11,241 bases of DNA, from positions 1 through 11,241 of the forward strand of contig JACMQP010000340.1 in the NCBI GenBank assembly GCA_014376915.1, read 5' to 3'. Under the pieces are notes generated by a model. It saw nothing but the letters and a program-made list of their open reading frames with translations, was not told the origin of the DNA and ran no database searches. Positions 5,513-11,241 of the stretch are shown piece by piece. Source of the stretch: Ramlibacter sp. Lineage in GTDB: Bacteria > Pseudomonadota > Gammaproteobacteria > Burkholderiales > Burkholderiaceae. The position numbers and the translations under genes are program-made. Numbering within the stretch: the stretch's first letter is position 1; each line of letters opens with the position of its first letter.

Positions 5513-6780
5513 AACGATTCCTGATCGGCCTTGCGCTCGGCGTGCTGGCCCTGGTGGCGCTGGTCTTGTTTCTGAACCTGCGCGGCGAGGACAAGATCCA
5601 GGACTCGCCGCCGCCCGTGGCGAGCGCGCAGCAGGTGGCGCGCGGTGCGTACCTGGCGCGCATCGGCAACTGCGCCGGTTGCCACACCGCCCGTGGCGGT
5701 GCGCACTATGCCGGCGGCCGCGGCATCGAGACGCCGTTCGGCGTCGTGTATTCCAGCAACCTGACTGGCGACGCCGCCACCGGCCTCGGCGGCTGGTCGG
5801 CCGACCAGTTCTGGCGCGCGCTGCACAACGGCCGCTCGCGCGACGGCCGGCTGCTCTATCCGGCCTTTCCGTATCCGAATTACACCAAGGTGAGCCGCGC
5901 CGACGCCGACGCGCTGTTCGACTTCCTGCGTAGCCAGCCGGCAATGCGGCAGCCCAACAAGGCCCACGGGCTCAGCTGGCCCTTCAACAGCCAGGCCGCG
6001 CTGGCGGTGTGGCGGGCACTGTACTTCCGTACCGGAACCTTCGTCGCCAACGCCCGCCAGAGCGCCGACTGGAACCGCGGCGCCTACCTGGTGGACGGGC
6101 TGGCCCATTGCTCTGCATGCCATTCCCATCGCAACGCCCTGGGCGCCAGCGCCAACATGCTCGATTTGTCGGGCGGACTGATCCCGATGCAGAACTGGTA
6201 CGCGCCGGCGTTGACTTCGCCGGCTGAAGCGGGCGTGGCCCACTGGCCGGTCGAGCACGTGGTGCAGCTGCTGCAAACCGGCGTCTCGCCTGGCGGCAGC
6301 GTTCTTGGGCCGATGGCGCAAGTGGTGTTGAACAGCACCCAATACTGGAGTGCCGACGACCTGCGCGCCACCGCGGCGTTCCTGCAGGCCCTGCCGCAGA
6401 CGGCGCCTCCGGCCCGGCAACAGACCGTCACCGTGAACGGCGGCGTGGCGCAGCGCGGCGCCAAGCTCTACGAGCAGCACTGCGTGCAATGTCACGGCGA
6501 CCAGGGCCAGGGCGTGGCGGGCGCCTACCCGGCGCTGGCCGGCAACCGGGCTGTGCTGATGCAACAGACGGCGAATCTGGTGCAGATCGTGCTGAACGGC
6601 GGCTTCGCGCCGGCGACGGCCGGCAACCCGCGACCCTTCGGCATGCCGCCGTATGTGCTGCTGCTCAGCGATGCCGACGTCGCCGCCGTGCTGACCCACA
6701 TCCGCAACGCTTGGGGCAACGGCGCGCCGCTGGTGAGCGAGCTCGAAGTTAGCCGGCAGCGCTCCAGCGGCAGCCAGTAG
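5509..6780 (+). CDS. Membrane-anchored triheme cytochrome c (dehydrogenase cytochrome-subunit type)
   Basis: A 423-residue protein with an uncleaved-looking N-terminal anchor (residues 4-23) and three heme motifs: CAGCH (55-59), CSACH (201-205) and CVQCH (325-329). The arrangement matches the cytochrome subunits of membrane alcohol, gluconate, aldehyde and nicotinate-type dehydrogenases, which pass electrons to ubiquinone or downstream cytochromes. Probable axial Met ligands for hemes II and III are Met269 (LGPMAQVV) and Met379 (FGMPPY). For heme I the equivalent LYPAFPYPNYTKVS segment (116-129) has no Met. The ATG overlaps the preceding TGA (ATGA), with GGGAAGG as a plausible Shine-Dalgarno 8 nt upstream. 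No catalytic dehydrogenase subunit lies beside it, which is unusual for this family. The gene ends 16 bp before the phosphatase. Confidence 0.92.
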   Translation: MKRFLIGLALGVLALVALVLFLNLRGEDKIQDSPPPVASAQQVARGAYLARIGNCAGCHTARGGAHYAGGRGIETPFGVVYSSNLTGDAATGLGGWSADQFWRALHNGRSRDGRLLYPAFPYPNYTKVSRADADALFDFLRSQPAMRQPNKAHGLSWPFNSQAALAVWRALYFRTGTFVANARQSADWNRGAYLVDGLAHCSACHSHRNALGASANMLDLSGGLIPMQNWYAPALTSPAEAGVAHWPVEHVVQLLQTGVSPGGSVLGPMAQVVLNSTQYWSADDLRATAAFLQALPQTAPPARQQTVTVNGGVAQRGAKLYEQHCVQCHGDQGQGVAGAYPALAGNRAVLMQQTANLVQIVLNGGFAPATAGNPRPFGMPPYVLLLSDADVAAVLTHIRNAWGNGAPLVSELEVSRQRSSGSQ

Positions 6781-6784
6781 GCTG

Positions 6785-6790
6785 CAAAAT
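6785..6790 (+). promoter_or_regulatory. Possible -10 box for the phosphatase gene
   Basis: CAAAAT (four of six matches to TATAAT) in the 16-bp gap after the triheme cytochrome ends 6 nt before the phosphatase ATG. This is the same geometry as the ferredoxin start, and again there is no Shine-Dalgarno sequence. No clear -35 box is visible. The gene could equally be transcribed by read-through from the cytochromes. Confidence 0.25.
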
Positions 6791-6796
6791 CGCGGC

Positions 6797-7204
6797 ATGA
6801 CGCTGCGACCCGTTGTCCTGCCGCCCAATGTCTGCGGCACGCTCCGGCTGTCGTCCATGCCAGGACGGTTCGGCCCCTGGCAGGCGTTCGAAACCGAGGC
6901 CCGGCGGGTCGGGCTGGCGGAAGGCAAGCTGTCGTTTCGCTGGCACGACCTGCCGATGCCCAACTTCGGCCTGCCGGAGGACCCTTCCGCCTTCCGCCGC
7001 AACATCTCCCGCATCGCCGCGGCCCTGCGCGATGGCGACGCGGTGATGCTCCATTGCGCCGCTGGCCTTGGCCGCACCGGGACTGCGGCCGCCTGTGTGC
7101 TCAAGGCGCTGGGCGTCGACCAGGCCGAGGCGCTGGAGCGGGTGCGCGAGGCCGGCTCGAACCCGCAGAACGCGAAGCAGTCCGGGCTGGTCGGCTGGCT
7201 CTAG
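6797..7204 (+). CDS. Small tyrosine / dual-specificity protein phosphatase
   Basis: A 135-residue soluble Cys-dependent phosphatase. The phosphate-binding loop HCAAGLGRTG (86-95) carries nucleophile Cys87 and Arg93, an exact CX5R(T/S) signature. The general-acid loop should lie in WHDLPMPNFGLPED (49-62). Relatives commonly have Asp in a PxPDF-like motif here, but this protein has Asn56; Asp51 or Asp62 could substitute. The C-terminal part EALERVREAGSNPQNAKQSGLV, after the P-loop helix, fits the small CDKN3-like or dual-specificity group. It is shorter than classical PTPs and close to a minimal catalytic domain. The substrate is unknown. The gene follows the triheme cytochrome by 16 bp on the same strand, with no Shine-Dalgarno site, and converges on folK. 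Family call firm, activity uncertain. Confidence 0.88.
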   Translation: MTLRPVVLPPNVCGTLRLSSMPGRFGPWQAFETEARRVGLAEGKLSFRWHDLPMPNFGLPEDPSAFRRNISRIAAALRDGDAVMLHCAAGLGRTGTAAACVLKALGVDQAEALERVREAGSNPQNAKQSGLVGWL

Positions 7205-7207
7205 CCC

Positions 7208-7823
<616 letters not shown>

Positions 7824-7826
7824 CGC

Positions 7827-9431
7827 CTACTCCGAGCCGGAATCGCCCGGCGGCTGCGCCGCGGCGCCCTCGCCCGGCTTGCGCCGGCGCCGGCGGCGCT
7901 TGCGGGGTGCATCGGAAGCGCCGCCTTCGCCGCCTTCCCGCAGCTCGCTTGCGTCGTGCTCCGGTCCGCCCCCAGTGTCCGGCTGGGCGAAAGCGGAAGG
8001 CAGGTGCCGCGGCACGTCGTCGGCCTGGGCTAGCGGCTTCGCGACACGCACGCGACGCTGGCCCTTGCCCTGCTCCTCGCGCGCCTGCAGCACCAGGTCT
8101 TCGCGCACCGCGTCGCTCGCGAGGCTGAATTCCTGCCACCAGTCGGCCAGCACCACGTCGACCTCGCCGACATCGGCGCGCAGCCGCATGAAGTCGAAGC
8201 CGGCCCGAAAGCGTGGCTGCTCCACCAGGCTGAACGGCGTGCTGCCAATGCGCTTCTCGAAACGGGGCTGCATCATCCAGATCTCGCGCATGTCGGCTGC
8301 CAGCTTGCCGCGGCCGGAGACGTCACCGATGCGGGCGCTGAAGACGTCGTCGATCGCGTCCTGCAGCGCCGGGAACGGGTGCTGCTTGCGCTCCAGCCGC
8401 TGGGCCCAGCCGTCGCGCACGTCGGCCCACAGCACGCAGGCCAGCAGGAAGCTCGGCGCCACCGGTTTGCTCTCTCCGACGCGGCGGTCCGTGTCCTGCA
8501 GCGCCGCTTTGACGAAGGGTTCGTCGGCGCGCTCCACCACCACGTCCAGCAGAGGGTAGATGCCTCTGGACATGCCCAGCGACTTGAGCTGTTCGATGGT
8601 GGCCAGCGAATGGCCGGTCTGCAGCAGCTTGAGCATCTCGTCGAACAAGCGGCTTTGCGGCACGTCGGCCAGCAGCGTCTGCGACGGCACCAGCGGCGCC
8701 GCGGTCTTCGGGTCGAGCTTGAAGCCCAGCGGGCTCAGCTTGGCGGCAAAACGAACGGCGCGGATGATGCGCACCGGGTCTTCCCGATAGCGCGTCGCCG
8801 GGTCGCCGATCATGCGCAGCGTCAACTTCTTGGCGTCCTTGATGCCGTTGTGGTAATCCACCACGATCTGCGTCTCGGGGTCGTAGTACATCGCGTTGAC
8901 CGTGAAGTCGCGGCGGGTCGCGTCTTCTTCCTGCGGACCCCAGACGTTGTCGCGCAACACCCGGCCGGTCGAATCGACGGCGTGCTTCATGCCGGCGAGC
9001 TCGCTCTTGCTGGTCTTCTCGTTGCCCGCCACCTGTTCGGCGGCGGCGTTGTCCATGTAGGCGCGGAAGGTGGAGACCTCGATGACCTCGTGCTCGCGGC
9101 CCCGCCCGTAGACGACGTGGACGATGCGAAAGCGCCGGCCGATGATGAACGCGCGCCTGAAAAGCCCCTTGACCTGCTCCGGCGTGGCGTCGGTTGCGAC
9201 GTCGAAGTCCTTGGGGCGCAGTCCCACCAGCAGGTCGCGCACCGCGCCGCCCACGATGTAGGCATCGAAGCCGGCCTGCTTGAGGGTGTGGACCACGTTC
9301 AGGGCCCGCTCGTCCACCAGCGCGGGATTGATCCCGTGTTCCTCGGGGCCTACTTCCTGGCGTTTGCCGAAGCGGGATTTGCTAGCGCCGCCGGTCTTAC
9401 CGAGCAACTTGTCGATGAATTTCTTGATCAT
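7827..9431 (-). CDS. pcnB: Poly(A) polymerase I
   Basis: Adds 3' poly(A) tails to RNAs, promoting their decay. The protein has 534 residues. The class II nucleotidyltransferase head has AYIVGGAVRDLLVGLRPKDF (58-76), with GGAVRD (61-66) and catalytic Asp75 and Asp77 in KDFDVAT. A further acidic strand EVIEVSTFR follows, then RRDFTVNAMYYD (173-184) and DPVRIIRAVRFAAKL (218-232), the neck region. The insertion between the carboxylate strand and RRDFTVNA (AGNEKTSKSELAG, 135-147) is typical of PAP I rather than CCA-adding enzymes. The C-terminus after about 460 is low-complexity and ends with a cluster of Arg/Lys (RKRRRRRRKPG, about 510-520), likely an RNA-binding tail. Its ATG overlaps the HAD stop (ATGA). 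Annotation is secure. Confidence 0.97.
   Translation of the reverse strand: MIKKFIDKLLGKTGGASKSRFGKRQEVGPEEHGINPALVDERALNVVHTLKQAGFDAYIVGGAVRDLLVGLRPKDFDVATDATPEQVKGLFRRAFIIGRRFRIVHVVYGRGREHEVIEVSTFRAYMDNAAAEQVAGNEKTSKSELAGMKHAVDSTGRVLRDNVWGPQEEDATRRDFTVNAMYYDPETQIVVDYHNGIKDAKKLTLRMIGDPATRYREDPVRIIRAVRFAAKLSPLGFKLDPKTAAPLVPSQTLLADVPQSRLFDEMLKLLQTGHSLATIEQLKSLGMSRGIYPLLDVVVERADEPFVKAALQDTDRRVGESKPVAPSFLLACVLWADVRDGWAQRLERKQHPFPALQDAIDDVFSARIGDVSGRGKLAADMREIWMMQPRFEKRIGSTPFSLVEQPRFRAGFDFMRLRADVGEVDVVLADWWQEFSLASDAVREDLVLQAREEQGKGQRRVRVAKPLAQADDVPRHLPSAFAQPDTGGGPEHDASELREGGEGGASDAPRKRRRRRRKPGEGAAAQPPGDSGSE
7830..7833 (-). promoter_or_regulatory. Ribosome binding site of folK inside the pcnB 3' end
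   Basis: The minus strand reads GGAG 6 nt before the folK ATG and uses the last sense codon of pcnB. It supports the ATG at 7823 and translational coupling. Confidence 0.5.
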
Positions 9432-10120
9432 TTCTTGTCAAACAGGTCGAGTATGCGCCAGCCGCGCTGTTGCGCGACGGCCCGCAGCCGGTCGTCCGGG
9501 TTGGTCGCCACCGGGTGGTCGACCTTCTCCAGCAGCGGCAGGTCGTTGAAGGAATCGGAATAGAAGGTGCTCTCGACGTCACCCCAGCCACGGCCGGTGG
9601 CGGCCAGCCATTGCTCCACCCGGGTCACCTTGCCTTCACGCGCCGACGGCACGCCGCGAATGGCGCCGGTGATCCAGCCGTTGCTGTCGCGTTCCAGCTC
9701 GACGGCGATCAGCTCGGTGACGCCGAAGGCCTGCGCGATGGCGCGGGTCACGAATTCGTTGGTGGCGGTGACGATCACCACCTCGTCGCCGGCCTGTTGA
9801 TGCCGGCGCACCAACTCGATCGGCTCCGGGAGCAGGTGCAGCTGCACAACCTCGCGCATGAAGCGGCCGTGCGCGGCAGCCGCCTCGGCCGGCCCCTTCA
9901 GGCGCACCGCATCGGTGGCGAAGCGGACGTAGTCGTGGATGTCCAGCGTTCCGGCCTTGTAGTGCTCATAGAACGCGTCGTTCCTGCACTGGAACAGCAC
10001 CGGGTCGGTCCAGCCGATCTCCTGGGTGAACACGCCCCAGGCGTAGTCCGAATCGATCGGCAGCAGGGTGTGGTCGAGATCGAACAGTGCCAGTCTGCTG
10101 CTGGCGGGTTTCGCAGTCAC
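9428..10120 (-). CDS. HAD superfamily IB phosphatase (SerB/CicA-like)
   Basis: A 230-residue cytoplasmic phosphohydrolase of HAD subfamily IB. All four motifs are present: I, ALFDLDHTLL with nucleophile Asp14 and Asp16; II, VIVTAT with Thr118; III, Lys164 in REGKVTRVEQ; and IV, YSDSFNDLPLL with Asp189 and Asp193. A helical cap between motifs I and II (residues about 22-105) sets substrate choice. Relatives are labelled phosphoserine phosphatase-like, histidinol-phosphatase-like or CicA-like, so the substrate is not settled. The GTG start at 10120 overlaps the hda stop (GTGA) and has a GGAG site 5 nt upstream; the stop overlaps the pcnB ATG. This position between hda and pcnB is seen in other betaproteobacteria, supporting a conserved operon member. 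Confidence 0.93.
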   Translation of the reverse strand: MTAKPASSRLALFDLDHTLLPIDSDYAWGVFTQEIGWTDPVLFQCRNDAFYEHYKAGTLDIHDYVRFATDAVRLKGPAEAAAAHGRFMREVVQLHLLPEPIELVRRHQQAGDEVVIVTATNEFVTRAIAQAFGVTELIAVELERDSNGWITGAIRGVPSAREGKVTRVEQWLAATGRGWGDVESTFYSDSFNDLPLLEKVDHPVATNPDDRLRAVAQQRGWRILDLFDKK

Positions 10121-10791
10121 TCGTTCTCCAGCATGGATTTGATCAATGGAATGGTGATGGCGCGCTTGGTCTGCAGCGCGTAGCCATCGAGCTGGTCGAG
10201 CAGCGCCACCAGGCTGGCGAGGTCGCGCGAGAAGCGGGTGAGCATGAAGTCCATCACCTCGTCGCCGAGGAACACGCCGCGGGCGTCGGCCTCCTGCCGC
10301 AGCACCGCGCGCCGGGCCGGCTCGTCCAGCACCTGCAAGTGGAATACATGTCCCCAGCCGAGGCGGGTGCGCAGGTCCTCGCGCATTTGCAGGTCGGCCG
10401 GCGGCAGCACGCCCGCCGCCAGCACGCCGCGCTGGTGGGTCTGGGCGTTGACGAACCAGTTGAACGCGGCGTGCTGCTGCACCGCCGTGAACAGGTGCAC
10501 GTCGTCCAGCAGCACCACGGACCAGGCCGGGTTGTACTCGGGCGGCTCATGCACCGAGGCGTCCAGCCAGCCGGCGCTGGCGCCGTGCTCGCGCAGCGCG
10601 TGCACCACCGCCTTCAGCAAATGGGTCTTGCCGCAGCCGCCCTCGCCCCACAGGTAGGTCGGCACCGGAGAGCGGGTCGGGCTGCCGGCCCACAGCTGCA
10701 GGTGCCGCAGCGCCGGTTCGTTGGCGCCGTCGAAATAACTCTGCAGCGTCGGACCGGTGGCCAACCCGATGTCGAGGGCGATCTGTTTCAT
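10117..10791 (-). CDS. hda: DnaA regulatory inactivator Hda
   Basis: A DnaA-related AAA+ protein that, bound to the DNA-loaded sliding clamp, stimulates hydrolysis of DnaA-bound ATP and so prevents re-initiation of replication (RIDA). The 224 residues are near the usual size (233 in E. coli). The N-terminal KQIALDIGL contains a QxxLxI-like clamp-binding motif (residues 3-8). AAA+ motifs are Walker A GEGGCGKT (49-56), Walker B VLLDDVH (93-99), the box VI-like DLRTRLGWG (139-147) with an arginine finger, and sensor 2 FSRDLASL (187-194). There is no DNA-binding domain IV, which distinguishes it from DnaA. The start is the ATG at 10791, 9 bp after the transporter stop, without a strong ribosome binding site. 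Its TGA overlaps the GTG of the HAD gene. Confidence 0.95.
   Translation of the reverse strand: MKQIALDIGLATGPTLQSYFDGANEPALRHLQLWAGSPTRSPVPTYLWGEGGCGKTHLLKAVVHALREHGASAGWLDASVHEPPEYNPAWSVVLLDDVHLFTAVQQHAAFNWFVNAQTHQRGVLAAGVLPPADLQMREDLRTRLGWGHVFHLQVLDEPARRAVLRQEADARGVFLGDEVMDFMLTRFSRDLASLVALLDQLDGYALQTKRAITIPLIKSMLENE
10126..10129 (-). promoter_or_regulatory. Ribosome binding site fixing the GTG start of the HAD gene
   Basis: The minus strand reads GGAG inside the last codons of hda, 5 nt before the GTG at 10120-10118. It supports a GTG start and coupled translation. Confidence 0.5.
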
Positions 10792-10800
10792 CGGTTCAAC

Positions 10801-11241
10801 TCAACTCTGGTACAGCTGGCTGGCCAGGTAGCCGGAGCGCAGGCGGCGCATCGCCACCAGCAGCACCGCGCTGGCCGGCAGGGCGACCAGGACGCCGACG
10901 AAACCGAACAGCTGGCCGAACGCCAGCAGGGCGAAGATCACCGCCAGCGGGTGCAGGCCGATGCGCTTGCCGACCAGCCGCGGCGTGATGATGAAGCCTT
11001 CGATGACCTGCCCGATCCCGTAGACGACGGCCACCATCACCAGCGCCTTGATCGACATGAACTGCAGCAGCCCGGCAAGGGTGGCCAGACCCAATCCGAC
11101 GCCGAAACCGATGTAGGGAATGAACATCGCCAGCCCGGTGAAAAAGCCGATCGGCAGCGCCAGATCCAGGCCGAACAAAGACAGCCCCGTGCTGTAGAAC
11201 ACAGCCATGATCAGCATCACCAGCGACTGGCCGCGCAGGTA
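10801..11241 (-). CDS. AI-2E family transporter (PerM-like), N-terminal part outside window
   Basis: The C-terminal 146 residues of a polytopic inner-membrane protein of the AI-2E exporter/PerM family. The frame is open from base 11241 (YLRGQSLVMLIMAVFYS...), so the true start lies upstream of the window; full-length members have about 350 residues. Family hallmarks are YLRGQ followed by a helix, LPIGFFTGLAMFIPYIG, VEGFIITPRLVGKRIGLHP (written here with I before E), and FALLAFGQLFGFVGVLVALP, then a basic tail (RRLRSGYLASQLYQS). About four membrane helices are visible. Members are thought to export small molecules or ions; some are Na+/H+ antiporters, and AI-2 export is proven for few. It ends 9 bp before hda on the same strand. 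In related genomes purM often lies on its other side. Confidence 0.93.
   Translation of the reverse strand, partial: YLRGQSLVMLIMAVFYSTGLSLFGLDLALPIGFFTGLAMFIPYIGFGVGLGLATLAGLLQFMSIKALVMVAVVYGIGQVIEGFIITPRLVGKRIGLHPLAVIFALLAFGQLFGFVGVLVALPASAVLLVAMRRLRSGYLASQLYQS

Noticed and set aside
5281..7104. 607-codon open frame on the minus strand
   Set aside because: It is antisense to both cytochromes and the phosphatase, which have clear heme and P-loop motifs; the product is low-complexity and without domains.
8379..9563. 394-codon open frame on the plus strand
   Set aside because: Antisense to pcnB and the end of the HAD gene; His/Arg/Val-rich composition typical of a shadow frame.

Overview
The window is high-GC DNA, with coding frames strongly biased to G/C in third codon positions. 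It looks like a chromosomal segment of a betaproteobacterium, most likely order Burkholderiales. The gene order AI-2E transporter - hda - HAD phosphatase - pcnB - folK is a recognised betaproteobacterial neighbourhood, and the L,D-transpeptidase, DUF808 and multiheme cytochrome genes fit the same group. There are no tRNA or rRNA genes, CRISPR arrays, insertion sequences, integrases or att-like repeats, and composition is uniform, so I see no sign of a mobile island.

Layout. (1) Positions 1-1752, minus strand: a truncated exported Pro/Gly/Thr-rich protein, a membrane-anchored YkuD-type L,D-transpeptidase homologue, a 61-residue unknown protein with a strong ribosome binding site, and a small three-helix membrane protein. 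A 12-bp stem-loop lies just after the transpeptidase gene. (2) Positions 1831-4423, minus strand: GNAT acetyltransferase, DUF808 (YedI-like) membrane protein and a class I SAM methyltransferase. They are closely packed (11-bp gap, then a 4-bp GTGA overlap) and end in a stem-loop. (3) Positions 4470-7204, plus strand, diverging from the GNAT gene across 46 bp: a [2Fe-2S] ferredoxin, a diheme c4-like cytochrome and a membrane-anchored triheme cytochrome, joined by GTGA and ATGA overlaps, then a small tyrosine/dual-specificity phosphatase. (4) Positions 7208-7325: a short convergent gap holding two hairpins and a possible microprotein or gene remnant. (5) Positions 7326-11241, minus strand: an operon-like block transcribed AI-2E transporter (cut by the window edge) -> hda -> HAD phosphatase -> pcnB -> folK, with gaps of 9 bp or less, or 4-bp overlaps.

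How they work together. The ferredoxin/cytochrome block provides one soluble iron-sulfur carrier and five c-type hemes but no catalytic dehydrogenase in the window, so its electron donor is unknown. The hda block joins housekeeping functions: control of replication initiation (Hda), RNA 3' polyadenylation (PcnB) and folate biosynthesis (HPPK). No stretch longer than 300 bases lacks a gene. I found no clear new defence or mobile system. The points most worth a second look are the orphan electron-transfer block with a possibly leaderless promoter, the phosphatase that appears to have Asn at the general-acid position, and the hydrophobic mini-ORF downstream of folK.
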